Shown one piece after another: positions 56,338 to 64,000 of a DNA stretch of 64,000 nt. Position numbers and translations under genes: made by a program. The DNA is from Falsiroseomonas selenitidurans. Its GTDB lineage: Bacteria > Pseudomonadota > Alphaproteobacteria > Acetobacterales > Acetobacteraceae. The DNA lies in contig NZ_JAAVNE010000008.1 in NCBI RefSeq assembly GCF_012103215.1, positions 90,304-154,303 on the forward strand, written 5' to 3'. Each line of letters opens with the position of its first letter. The stretch's first letter is position 1. The notes beneath the pieces were generated by a model. The model saw nothing but the letters and a program-made list of their open reading frames with translations. It was not told the DNA's origin and did no database searches.

Positions 56338-57321
56338 ATGATCGACCGCCGCCACCTCCTCGCCGCCACGGGTGCCGCCCTGGCGCTGCCGGCGCTTTCG
56401 CGCGGCGCCGCCGCGCAGACCCGCTGGCAGATGGCGACCCCCTACGCCGACGGCAATTTCCACACCCGCAACATCCGCCAGATGCTGACGGACATCGAGG
56501 GTGCGACCGGCGGCCGCCTGTCCATCCAGCTGCATTCCAACGGCGCGCTGCTGCCGATGCCGCAGATCAAGCGCGGCGTGCAGACCGGCCAGGTGCAGGC
56601 CGGTGAGATCCTGCTGACCGCCTATTCGAACGAGGACGTGTTCTTCGACGCGGATGCGATCCCTCAGCTGGTCACCAACTACCCGCAGGCGAAGAAGCTG
56701 GCCGACCTGCAGAAGCCCTATATCGAGACGCGCCTGGCGCGGCAGGGGCTGACGCTGCTCTACATGGTGCCGTGGCCCCCCGCCGGGCTCTATGCGCAGC
56801 AGCCCATCACCACGATCGAGGGCCTGCGCGGCCTGCGCTTCCGCACCTTCAGCCCGGCCACCAACCGCTTCGCCGCCCTCGTCGGCGCGCAGCCCACGCT
56901 GGTGCAGTCGGCCGAACTGGCCCAGGCTTTCGCCACCGGCGTGGTGCAGGCGCAGATCACCTCCGCCGCCACCGGCGTCGACACCGCGGCCTGGGACTAC
57001 GCCAAGGTCTTCACGCCGCTCGGCTTCTCCATGACCAAGAACGCCGTGCTGGTTTCCCGCCGCGCGCTGGACGCGCTTTCCGCGGCCGACCAGGCGGCGA
57101 TTCGTGCGGCGGCCGCGGCGGCCGAGACGCGCGGCTATGCGATGAGCGCGGAGGCGCAGCGCACCACGGAAGCCACGCTTGGAACCCGCGGCATGCAGAT
57201 TCTGCCGCCGACGCCGGAATTCCTGGCCGGCCTCGGCCGCATCAGCCAGACCATGACGCAGGAATGGGTGGGCCGCGCCGGCGCCGACGGCGCCAAGCTG
57301 ATCGCCGACTACAAGGCCTGA
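56338..57321 (+). CDS. TRAP transporter substrate-binding protein (DctP), operon 2 copy 1
   Basis: A 327-residue DctP receptor with twin-arginine-like signal (MIDRRHLLAATGAALALPAL) ending AAAQ. Family parts: FATPYxDGNFHTRNI-like MATPYADGNFHTRNIRQML, QIKRGVQTGQVQAGEILL, and the ligand Arg region LRGLRFRTFSPATNRFA. Its tandem paralogue follows at 57452. Strong hairpins separate them. The receptors differ in type from those of TRAP operon 1 (TPYADGNFHTRN against PLPLNSH), so a different ligand is likely. Confidence 0.94.
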   Translation: MIDRRHLLAATGAALALPALSRGAAAQTRWQMATPYADGNFHTRNIRQMLTDIEGATGGRLSIQLHSNGALLPMPQIKRGVQTGQVQAGEILLTAYSNEDVFFDADAIPQLVTNYPQAKKLADLQKPYIETRLARQGLTLLYMVPWPPAGLYAQQPITTIEGLRGLRFRTFSPATNRFAALVGAQPTLVQSAELAQAFATGVVQAQITSAATGVDTAAWDYAKVFTPLGFSMTKNAVLVSRRALDALSAADQAAIRAAAAAAETRGYAMSAEAQRTTEATLGTRGMQILPPTPEFLAGLGRISQTMTQEWVGRAGADGAKLIADYKA

Positions 57322-57328
57322 CCCGCAC

Positions 57329-57358
57329 GGCCCCTTTCCCCCTCCGGGGCAAGGGGCC
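57329..57358. terminator. Hairpin between tandem DctP genes
   Basis: GGCCCCTT (57329-57336) pairs with AAGGGGCC (57351-57358), with further pairing inside, eight bases after the first DctP stop. Probably an intercistronic terminator or mRNA 3' stabiliser. Confidence 0.55.
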
Positions 57359-57362
57359 GGCA

Positions 57363-57395
57363 CGCTGCGGTGCAACAACCCCTTGCACCGCAGCG
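57363..57395. promoter_or_regulatory. 13-bp inverted repeat in leader of the second DctP gene
   Basis: CGCTGCGGTGCAA (57363-57375) pairs perfectly with TTGCACCGCAGCG (57383-57395), loop of seven bases. It starts five bases after the preceding hairpin and ends 56 bases before ATG 57452. It could be an operator (TGCAA/TTGCA half sites) or a second RNA hairpin controlling the operon. Confidence 0.5.
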
Positions 57396-57451
57396 CCTTT
57401 CGCCGCGATGATCCGTGGCAGAAAAACATTCACGAGACAGGGGCTTCCAGC

Positions 57452-58429
57452 ATGATCCTATCCCGCCGCGGGCTGCTTGCGGCCAGCCTTGCCATGCCTG
57501 CCGCCGCCCAGGCCCAGGCCACGCGCTGGCAGTTCGCCACCCCCTATCCGGACGGCAACTTCCACACCCGCAACATCCGCGCGTTCATCCAGGCGGTGGA
57601 AGCGGCCTCCGACGGCCGGCTCGGCATCACGCTGCACGGCAATGGCAGCCTGCTGCCGCTGCCGCAGATCAAGCGCGGCGTGCAGACCGGCCAGGTGCAA
57701 CTGGGCGAGATCCTGATCTCGGCCTACGGCAATGAGGATCCGCTGCTGGAAGTGGACAGCATCCCGCAGCTCGTCACCTCCTACCCCGAGGCGAGGAAGC
57801 TGGCCGACCTGACGCGGCCGATGCTGGAGGCGCGGCTGGCACGCCAGGGGCTCTCGCTGCTCTACACCGTGCCCTGGCCGCCTTCCGGCTTCTACACCAA
57901 CACCCCGGTGGAGACGCTGGAGGCGCTGCGCGGCACGCGGATGCGCACCTTCAACGTGATGACCAACCGCTTCGCCACCCTGATCGGCGCCACGCCCACC
58001 CTGGTGCAGGCGGCCGAGATTCCGCAGGCCTTCGCCACCGGCGTGGTCAACGCCATGGTCACCTCCGCCGCCACCGGCGTGGACAGCGCGGCCTGGGACT
58101 ATGCGAAGTTCTTCACGCCGATCGGCTTCACCTGGACGAAGAATGCGGTCTTCGTGAACCGCCGGGCGCTGGAGGCGCTGCCCGCCGACCTGCAGGCGAA
58201 GGTGCGCGAAGCCGCCGCGGCGGCCGAGACTCGCGGCTGGGCGATGAGCGCGCAGGCGCAGCAATCGGCGCAGGCGACGCTGGCCGCCCGCGGCATGACG
58301 GTGGCCACCGCCAGCCCGGCGCTGATGCAGGGGATGGCGCGCATCGGCGCCGCGATGGCCGCGGAATGGGTCGGCCGCGCCGGCGCCGATGGCCAGCGCG
58401 TGCTCGATGGCCTGAAGGCGGCCGGCTGA
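57452..58429 (+). CDS. TRAP transporter substrate-binding protein (DctP), operon 2 copy 2
   Basis: A 325-residue DctP receptor with a short signal (MILSRRGLLAASLAMPAAA, cleaved after AQAQ). It shares FATPYPDGNFHTRNIRAFI, QIKRGVQTGQVQLGEILI and LRGTRMRTFNVMTNRFATL with copy 1. ATG 57452 follows CAGGGGCTTCCAGC; an upstream frame opening at 57383 is rejected. The DctQ gene begins one base after its stop, so this copy is the one physically linked to the permease genes, while copy 1 lies behind a hairpin pair. Confidence 0.94.
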   Translation: MILSRRGLLAASLAMPAAAQAQATRWQFATPYPDGNFHTRNIRAFIQAVEAASDGRLGITLHGNGSLLPLPQIKRGVQTGQVQLGEILISAYGNEDPLLEVDSIPQLVTSYPEARKLADLTRPMLEARLARQGLSLLYTVPWPPSGFYTNTPVETLEALRGTRMRTFNVMTNRFATLIGATPTLVQAAEIPQAFATGVVNAMVTSAATGVDSAAWDYAKFFTPIGFTWTKNAVFVNRRALEALPADLQAKVREAAAAAETRGWAMSAQAQQSAQATLAARGMTVATASPALMQGMARIGAAMAAEWVGRAGADGQRVLDGLKAAG

Positions 58430-58430
58430 G

Positions 58431-58970
58431 ATGGCGGCGCTGCGGCGGGGGCTCGACCTGCTCTATCTCGCCGGCGGCATCGCCGGCGGCCTGGCGCTGG
58501 CCGGCATCGGCATCATCATCGCGCTGCAGGTCATCGGCCGGCAGTTCGGGCTTTCGCTGGACGGCGCCGACGACCTGACGGCCTTCGCCGTCGCGGGCTC
58601 GGCCCTGCTGCCGCTGGCCTATGCCTTCCGCCACGGCGCGCATATCCGCGTCGACCTCATCATCGGCCATCTCCACGGCCCGGCGCGCTTCGCGATGGAA
58701 ACGGTGGCGCTGGTGCTGGGCACCGGGCTCTGCCTGTTCCTGGCCTATGCGGTGGCCGACCTCGCGCATGACAGCTGGATGTTCGAGGACGTGGCCCAGG
58801 GCACGGTGCCCTGGCTGCTGTGGATCCCGCAGGCGGCCTGTGCCGCGGGCTGCACGCTGTTCGCCCTGGCGCTGCTGGACGATCTGGTGGTGCACCTGGC
58901 CGGCGGCACGCCGTCCTACCGCCTCGCTGCCGAGAAATCCGCCATCGAGCGCGCCGGGGAGGAGCTCTGA
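58431..58970 (+). CDS. TRAP transporter small permease (DctQ)
   Basis: A 179-residue membrane protein with four main hydrophobic segments. DctQ features: LAGIGIIIALQVIGRQFG, GADDLTAFAVAGSALLPLAYAFRHGAHIRVD in pieces, and the final helix ending LLDDLVVHL. ATG 58431 follows the DctP stop by one base, and DctM begins two bases after its own stop, so translation is coupled. It forms the membrane unit with DctM. Confidence 0.93.
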   Translation: MAALRRGLDLLYLAGGIAGGLALAGIGIIIALQVIGRQFGLSLDGADDLTAFAVAGSALLPLAYAFRHGAHIRVDLIIGHLHGPARFAMETVALVLGTGLCLFLAYAVADLAHDSWMFEDVAQGTVPWLLWIPQAACAAGCTLFALALLDDLVVHLAGGTPSYRLAAEKSAIERAGEEL

Positions 58971-58972
58971 CC

Positions 58973-60304
58973 ATGGATCTCGCACAGACCGAAGCCGGGG
59001 TGCTGCTGCTCGGCGCACTGTTCCTGATCCTCGGCCTCGGCGTCTGGATCGGCATGGGGCTGCTGGCCACCGGGCTGGTGGGCGTGGTGGCGCTGCCCAT
59101 GCTGATGGCCGGCATGGCGTCCTTCCCGGCCGAGAAGGTGCTGGGCTCCGCCGTCTGGGGCTCGCTCGCCAGCTGGACGCTGGCGGCGCTGCCGCTGTTC
59201 ATCTGGATGGGGGAGATCCTGTTCCGCACCCGGCTGTCGGACGATATGTTCCGCGGCCTGGCGCCCTGGGTGCAGTGGCTGCCCGGGCGGCTGATGCATG
59301 TGAACGTGATCGGCTGCGGCATCTTCGCCGCGGTGTCCGGCAGTTCGGCCGCCACGGCGGCCACCATCGGCAAGATGTCGCTGCCGGCGCTCACCAGCCG
59401 CGGCTACCATCAGCCGCTGGCCATCGGCTCGCTGGCTGGCGCCGGCACGCTGGGCCTGCTGATCCCGCCCTCCATCGTGATGATCGTCTATGGCGTGGCG
59501 GCGGAGGTTTCCATCGTCCGGCTGTTCATCGCGGGGCTGGTGCCCGGGCTGCTGCTGATGGGGCTGTTTTCCGGCTACATCGCCATCTGGTCGCTGCTGA
59601 ACCCGAAGCTGGTGCCGCCGGCCGATCCGCCCATGCCGTTCAAGGACAAGCTGCGCGCCAGCGGGCAGCTGTTCCCGGTGCTGCTGCTGATCGGCTTCGT
59701 CATGGGCAGCATCTATTTCGGCTGGGCGACGGCGACGGAAGCCGCGGCCTTCGGCGTGGCCGGGGCGCTGGCGCTGTCCGCCTGGGGCGGCACGCTGAAC
59801 CGCGCCTCCTTCGCCGCCAGCCTGATGGGGGCGGTGCGGCTGTCCTGCATGATCAACCTGATCCTGGCGGGGGCTGCCTTCCTGACCAAGGCCATGGCCT
59901 ATTCCGGCATCCCGGCGGCGATGGCCACCTGGGTGGGCAGCCAGGGCTTCAGCCCCTTCACCATCATCGCGCTGCTCACCATCATCTACCTGGTGCTCGG
60001 CTGCTTCATCGACGGCATCAGCATGATCGTGCTGACCGCCTCCGTCGTGCTGCCGATCATCGCGCAGACCGGCTTCGACCTGATCTGGTTCGGCATCTTC
60101 ATCGTGCTGGTGGTGGAGCTGGCGCAGATCACGCCGCCGGTCGGCTTCAACCTGTTCGTGCTGCAGGGGCTGACGGGGAAGGGAATGATGACGGTGGCGG
60201 CGCACACCATGCCCTTCTTCGGGCTGCTGCTGGTGGCCGTGGCGCTGGTGACGCTGTTCCCGGGCCTGGTGACCTTCCTGCCCAACACGATGATGGGCGG
60301 CTGA
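58973..60304 (+). CDS. TRAP transporter large permease (DctM)
   Basis: A 443-residue permease. Family blocks: LPLFIWMGEILFRTRLSDDM, GIFAAVSGSSAATAATIGKM, LLIPPSIVMIVYGVAAEVS, WATATEAAAFGVAGALAL and VVELAQITPPVGFNLFVLQG. ATG 58973 has GGGGAGGAG about eight bases upstream, within the end of DctQ. It is last in the plus-strand operon; two strong hairpins follow. Its sequence is well diverged from the DctM at 28873, in line with a different substrate. Confidence 0.94.
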   Translation: MDLAQTEAGVLLLGALFLILGLGVWIGMGLLATGLVGVVALPMLMAGMASFPAEKVLGSAVWGSLASWTLAALPLFIWMGEILFRTRLSDDMFRGLAPWVQWLPGRLMHVNVIGCGIFAAVSGSSAATAATIGKMSLPALTSRGYHQPLAIGSLAGAGTLGLLIPPSIVMIVYGVAAEVSIVRLFIAGLVPGLLLMGLFSGYIAIWSLLNPKLVPPADPPMPFKDKLRASGQLFPVLLLIGFVMGSIYFGWATATEAAAFGVAGALALSAWGGTLNRASFAASLMGAVRLSCMINLILAGAAFLTKAMAYSGIPAAMATWVGSQGFSPFTIIALLTIIYLVLGCFIDGISMIVLTASVVLPIIAQTGFDLIWFGIFIVLVVELAQITPPVGFNLFVLQGLTGKGMMTVAAHTMPFFGLLLVAVALVTLFPGLVTFLPNTMMGG

Positions 60305-60311
60305 ACGCAAA

Positions 60312-60370
60312 GGCGCCGCCACCCGGGTGGCGGCGCCAGTCGGGTCGCCCCGCGGCCGGGCGCCGCGGGG
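60312..60370. terminator. Two tandem GC hairpins between convergent genes
   Basis: A perfect 26-base palindrome (arms GGCGCCGCCACCC/GGGTGGCGGCGCC) covers 60312-60337, followed by a 9-bp stem CCCCGCGGC/GCCGCGGGG at 60348-60356 and 60362-60370. They lie between the DctM stop and the converging lipoprotein stop and probably terminate both. Confidence 0.65.
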
Positions 60371-60380
60371 GTGGCCCGGA

Positions 60381-61103
60381 TCAGTTGGTGGAGCTGCTCG
60401 GGCTGGCGGCGGCGCCACCGCCGGGGCTGTCGTTGTTGCTGCCGGCGCCCGGCTGGTTTGCCCGGTCGGTCCCCGCGCCCTCGCTCGTCGGGCGGTTGCC
60501 CGGCATCCCGTCATTGGCGCCCATGCCGCCGCCGGAGGTGCCGCCCATGCTGCCCTGGTTCGCCCCGGTGCTGCGCATGCTGTCCATGGACTGCCTGCCG
60601 CCCTGGTTGCCGCTGCCGGTCAGGCTGGCCATGCTGCTGCGATCAAGCTGGCCGGTCGCCGCCATGTTGTTGGCGCGCTGGTACTCGCGCATGGCGCTGC
60701 GGGAGCGCGGGCCCCAGATGCCGTCCACCGGGCCGGCATTGAAGCCCTGCTGGTTCAGCGCGCGCTGCGCCTCGCTCACCCGCTCGGACCGGCCGCTGCG
60801 ATAGCTGCCGCGGTCGGCGGATCGCTCGTTCACCCCGGGGACGCGGGCATTCGGGTTGTCCCAGACCGGTCGGCCGAGGTTCACGTCGCGCGGCTCCGTC
60901 ACCGCGCCGGTTACCGCACCGGCGCCGCCGCCGATCGCAGCCCCCGCGAGCGCCCCGACCGGCCCGCCCAGCGCACCGACGCCGGCCCCCGTCGCCGCCC
61001 CGGCGGCCGCACCGCCGGACACCCGTTCCTGCGGGTCGGTACCGCAGGCGGCAATCATCAGGCTGAGCGCCGCGGCGCCCATCAGGCGTGTCTTCACGTT
61101 CAT
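60381..61103 (-). CDS. Lipoprotein with glycine-zipper segment and peptidoglycan-binding domain
   Basis: A 240-residue lipoprotein: signal MNVKTRLMGAAALSLMIAAC with lipidated Cys at residue 20. Residues about 31-68 form a glycine-zipper stretch (GGAAAGAATGAGVGALGGP and onwards). Residues about 110-162 match a peptidoglycan-binding type 1 domain: VSEAQRALNQQGFNAGPVDG then RSRSAMREYQRANNM. The last 75 residues are a low-complexity Gly/Ser/Asn/Met tail. It likely links outer membrane and cell wall. ATG 61103 is preferred because the signal starts there. The large helicase-like gene lies upstream on the same strand. Confidence 0.85.
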   Translation of the reverse strand: MNVKTRLMGAAALSLMIAACGTDPQERVSGGAAAGAATGAGVGALGGPVGALAGAAIGGGAGAVTGAVTEPRDVNLGRPVWDNPNARVPGVNERSADRGSYRSGRSERVSEAQRALNQQGFNAGPVDGIWGPRSRSAMREYQRANNMAATGQLDRSSMASLTGSGNQGGRQSMDSMRSTGANQGSMGGTSGGGMGANDGMPGNRPTSEGAGTDRANQPGAGSNNDSPGGGAAASPSSSTN

Positions 61104-61246
61104 GATCTTCGTTCCCTTCGCCGATGCCGCCCGTCCTGCGTCCCGCCTCGTGCGGTCCTGTCCGGAGTGGCCGATGGGCGAGGGAACGCCGCAGGTGACG
61201 GTGTGGTTGCAACCGCGCGTCACGATCCGGGCCCGGGCCGGCGCGC

Positions 61247-64000
61247 TCAGGCCGGATCGATGGCCCCGGCACCGGTCAGCGCGGCCAGCCGCGCGGCAAT
61301 GGCGGCTTCCGCCGAAGCCTCCAGCCCCAGCAGGCGCACCACCCCGGCGGCCAGCTCCGCCTCCGTGGTGCCGGGCAGGGCTGCTAGAAGCGCCTTGGCC
61401 GCGGCTTCCACCTCCTCCGGCGGCAGGGCGGTGGCACGGCGGAGATGCGCCGCGGCGGCGCGGCGGTCGCGCGGGAGCACCGGGCCGGCGCCCTCCGCCC
61501 GCCAGAAGCCGCCGGCCTCCGCCACGCCTTCCAGCCGCGTCGCCAGGCGCAGCGCCTGGCCCAGCGCGGCGCGGTCGGCGGCCGAGAGCGTCGGCTGGCC
61601 CCACAGCAGGCGGGCGCGTTCCAGCACCGAATCGGTGGCCGCCGGATGCTCCACGCGGATGATGGCGGCGAGAATCCCGGCCAGGCGCGCGAAGCCGGCC
61701 TCCGCCATCGGCGTTCCCGCCGGCACCGCCGGCGCGGCCTCCGCATAGGGAATGGCGAGGCCGGGATCGGCGGCGGCGGCGGGCGCGGCCTCGGCCTCGG
61801 CCGGCGCCAGGCCGAGCGCGGCGCGCAGCCGGGCGCGCTCGGCCCCGGGCTGCTGCAGCCAGGCCAGGCCCCAGGCGCGGTGCAGCGACCAGCCCATGCG
61901 GGCCAGCGCCGCCGGGCGGCCGCTGTCACGGTCCCGGGCGCCGCGCAGCGCCGCCCAATCCGCGCCATCGGCCTCCACGCCCAGCACGAAATCGGCCTCC
62001 CGCCGCGCCGCGACATCCAGGAACAGCCCGGCGCTGCCCACCCGTCCCACCGGTTCCAGCCCGGCGGCGATGATCTCCGCCGCGATGACGCGCGGCAGCG
62101 GTGCCTCCACCGCCCCCGCCTGCACCGCGCGCAGGGCGCCACCCCCGGCCTGCTGGAGGAAGCGGCGCAGGGCGGCGACGCCGGGGCCGGCGGCGCGCTC
62201 CAGGTCGATATCCTCGGGCAGCAGCGCGGTGAAGACGCGGCAGCAGGTCCGGGCGCGGGTGATCAGCACGTTCAGCCGCCGCTCCCCGCCCTCGGCCGAG
62301 AGGGGGCCGAAGCGCATGGCCAGCCTGCCATCGGCGCCGGGCGCGTAGCCGACGCTGATCAGGATGGTGTCGCGCTCGTCGCCCTGCACATTCTCCAGGT
62401 TCTTGACGAAGAAGGGCTCGTGCGGGTGTGCGGCGAAGAAGGCCTCGCCGGCCGGATCGGCGCGGCGCAGCGCCTCCAGCGCGTCCAGGATGGCGTCGCG
62501 CTGGCGCAGCGAGAAGGCGGCGACGCCCAGCGTCTCCCCCGGGCTGTCCTTGGCGTGTTGCAGCACGGCTTCCGCCACCGCCTGCGCCTCCGCCCGGTTC
62601 ACGCCGGCACCGGCCTCCCACCGCCCGGCCACCGGCACCAGGGAAAGCCCCAGGCGTTCCGACCGCGCGCGCGGGGAGGGCAGGACCACCAGCCGCCCGC
62701 CATAGAATTCGGCGTTGCTGGTGGCGATCAGGCTTTCGTGCCGGCTGCGGTAGTGCCAGCGCAGCATCACGTTGGGCACGCCGCGCGCATTGGCCAGGCC
62801 GAGGATGCTCTCCACCTCCCGCGCCGCCACGGGGGTGTCGGGCGGTGCGTCGTCCTCGGCCGCCTCCGGCTCCTCCGAGGTCATGCGCTGGAAGAAGCGG
62901 GTGGGTGGCATCTGCCGGTCGTCGCCCACCACCACCATCTGGCCGCAGCGCGCGATGGCGCCCAGCGCATCCACCGGCTCGATCTGCGACGCCTCGTCCA
63001 TCACCAGCAGGTCGAAGGAAAGCCCCGGGCGCAGCCCATGCGGCGGCGCCAGGAACTGCGCGACGGAAAGCGGCGACATCAGGAAGACCGGCTTGGCCGC
63101 CTGCACCGCCGGGCCGGCGCGCAGCAGGATCTCCCGCACCGGCAGGTGGCCGCGCTTCTTCTCGAACTCGCCGCGCAGCAGGCGGAAGCCGGCCAGGCCG
63201 CGCGCCCGTTCCAGGCCGGCGGCGTGCGCCGCGCGGGCCTCGGCGCGGGCCAGGGCGATGCGATCCCGGTCGGCGTCGCGGAATTCCGCCACCAGCCGGT
63301 CGAAGCCTGCGCCCTCGAAGGTCGCGAGTTCCGGCCGCGCGCGCATGGCGGCCTTCAGCAGCGCCTCGGCCAGCGCATCCTCCAGGGCCTCGGCCGCGGC
63401 TTCCGGCGCCAGCCTGTCCCCGGCGAGCGGCGCGGCCAGCGGCGCCAGCCTCTCCCCGGCCAGGGCCAAAGCGCGGCGCCAGGCAAGCCAGGCGGGCAGG
63501 GCCGCCGGCTGCGCCGCCCAATCGCCCAGGCGTGCTGCCAGCTCGGCCAGCGGCGGGTCGGGGATGCCGAATCCAGCCATGGGGTCGAGCGCGGTGGCCG
63601 CCGCCAGTTCGGCCCAGGCGGCCAGGGCGGCCTCCACCGGCGCGGGGTCCAGCGGCGGCAAGGGCAGGGCCAGCGCGGCCGCGGCTTCCGCGTCATGCCG
63701 TTCCCGCCAGGTGACCAGCGCCGCCATGGCGGGCGCCTCGCGCCACAATGTGCCGAAGAGGGCCCGGCCGGCGGAGGCGGCGAGCCGGGCTTCCGCCTGC
63801 TGCGCGGCGAGCGCGATGTCGAGCGCCGCCAGCGGTTCCGCGCCTTCCGCCACCGCCTGCGCCGCCAGCGCCTTGGCCTGCCGGCGGGCCGAGGACAGGA
63901 AGCCGAAGACGCCGCCGGGTTCCGCCAGCACGGCGCGCGCCTCGGCCAGGCCGGGCAGGGCCAGCGCGCCGGGCCGGAGCCGCGCATCGCCGGCCGCCGC
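61247..64000 (-). CDS. Superfamily I helicase-like protein, DUF4011/DUF3320 type (5' end outside window)
   Basis: The C-terminal 917 residues of a large ATPase; the frame stays open to the window edge. Motifs: MSPLSVAQFL, then LLVMDEASQIEPVDALG (Walker B, DEAS), VVVGDDRQMPPTRFF, WHYRSRHESLIATSN, NLENVQGDERDTILISVGY and RRLNVLITRAR, the order of a UvrD/Upf1-like helicase core. The DEASQ and GDDRQMPP forms are typical of the long DUF4011/DUF3320 family. A C-terminal endonuclease-like segment (VEAPLPRVIAAEIIAAGLEP onwards) and a DUF3320-like end follow. Walker A lies outside the window. Role unknown; some relatives occur in defence gene clusters. Confidence 0.85.
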   Translation of the reverse strand, partial: AAAGDARLRPGALALPGLAEARAVLAEPGGVFGFLSSARRQAKALAAQAVAEGAEPLAALDIALAAQQAEARLAASAGRALFGTLWREAPAMAALVTWRERHDAEAAAALALPLPPLDPAPVEAALAAWAELAAATALDPMAGFGIPDPPLAELAARLGDWAAQPAALPAWLAWRRALALAGERLAPLAAPLAGDRLAPEAAAEALEDALAEALLKAAMRARPELATFEGAGFDRLVAEFRDADRDRIALARAEARAAHAAGLERARGLAGFRLLRGEFEKKRGHLPVREILLRAGPAVQAAKPVFLMSPLSVAQFLAPPHGLRPGLSFDLLVMDEASQIEPVDALGAIARCGQMVVVGDDRQMPPTRFFQRMTSEEPEAAEDDAPPDTPVAAREVESILGLANARGVPNVMLRWHYRSRHESLIATSNAEFYGGRLVVLPSPRARSERLGLSLVPVAGRWEAGAGVNRAEAQAVAEAVLQHAKDSPGETLGVAAFSLRQRDAILDALEALRRADPAGEAFFAAHPHEPFFVKNLENVQGDERDTILISVGYAPGADGRLAMRFGPLSAEGGERRLNVLITRARTCCRVFTALLPEDIDLERAAGPGVAALRRFLQQAGGGALRAVQAGAVEAPLPRVIAAEIIAAGLEPVGRVGSAGLFLDVAARREADFVLGVEADGADWAALRGARDRDSGRPAALARMGWSLHRAWGLAWLQQPGAERARLRAALGLAPAEAEAAPAAAADPGLAIPYAEAAPAVPAGTPMAEAGFARLAGILAAIIRVEHPAATDSVLERARLLWGQPTLSAADRAALGQALRLATRLEGVAEAGGFWRAEGAGPVLPRDRRAAAAHLRRATALPPEEVEAAAKALLAALPGTTEAELAAGVVRLLGLEASAEAAIAARLAALTGAGAIDPA

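Overview
The window is a 64 kb stretch of very GC-rich (by eye about 70% or more) alphaproteobacterial chromosome. Tightly packed genes, strong GC-rich hairpins between genes, many solitary tripartite-tricarboxylate-type (Bug/TctC) binding proteins, duplicated TRAP binding proteins and the style of the small secreted proteins all point to Acetobacteraceae, most like Roseomonas and relatives. This is an inference from gene content; no rRNA or marker gene is present. No tRNA, rRNA, CRISPR, insertion sequence or prophage block is visible, and no gap between genes exceeds 300 bases.

Layout. 1-8.2 kb: end of an amidase gene, a fumarylacetoacetate-hydrolase-family enzyme and a Bug receptor (probable operon), a peptide-type ABC receptor, an M20 peptidase, a CAP-domain lipoprotein, a histidine phosphatase and two overlapping thioesterases. 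8.2-14.5 kb: a palindrome-rich intergenic element, three more Bug receptors, D-erythronate dehydrogenase (denD) and a divergent diaminopropionate ammonia-lyase (dpaL). 14.5-22.9 kb: a minus-strand group of LIV-type ABC receptor, SDR and AidB-like acyl-CoA dehydrogenase, then a plus-strand group of quinone oxidoreductase, small membrane protein, SAF-domain dehydrogenase, EamA transporter and alpha/beta hydrolase; the last two are joined by a triplicated 23-bp stop-start junction. 23-28.8 kb: a sulfotransferase overlapped tail-to-tail by a 63-aa double-glycine peptide, a metallophosphoesterase, a photolyase-like FAD protein, an AlkA-type glycosylase and an algal-type vanadium haloperoxidase homologue. 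28.9-33 kb: TRAP operon 1. 33-43 kb: TerC and TauE/SafE membrane proteins, a LysR regulator, lactate permease, a pair of EamA transporters, a ketopantoate-reductase-like enzyme with an SDR, and a YpfJ metallopeptidase. 42-48 kb: two proteins with altered active sites (hydantoin-racemase-like and TauD-like), a second M20 peptidase, a lower-GC M15 peptidase and an MlrC-type peptidase. 48-54.3 kb: a CBM2/Calx-beta/GH5 glycosidase, a fifth Bug receptor, an NdvA-type glucan exporter and a CBS protein. 54.3-60.3 kb: a peptide-type receptor, a HicA-like protein and TRAP operon 2. 60.3-64 kb: a peptidoglycan-binding lipoprotein and a large helicase-like gene cut by the window edge.

Taken together the genes describe a soil or water heterotroph that samples many organic acids, amino acids and peptides. 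Twelve periplasmic receptors are present (five Bug, two peptide-type, one LIV-type, four TRAP), but only the two TRAP systems have their membrane subunits here; the other receptors must use permeases encoded elsewhere. Enzymes next to the receptors (amidase, M20 and M81 peptidases, DenD, DpaL, FAH-family enzyme, SDRs) suggest nearby processing of the imported compounds.

The most unusual points are: (1) the sulfotransferase/double-glycine peptide pair, whose peptide has an Asp-Tyr-Gly-x-Pro stretch resembling sulfated RaxX/PSY peptides; (2) a GH5 catalytic domain apparently inserted inside a Calx-beta domain; (3) the triplicated stop-start relay at 22.0 kb; and (4) several enzymes with altered catalytic residues.
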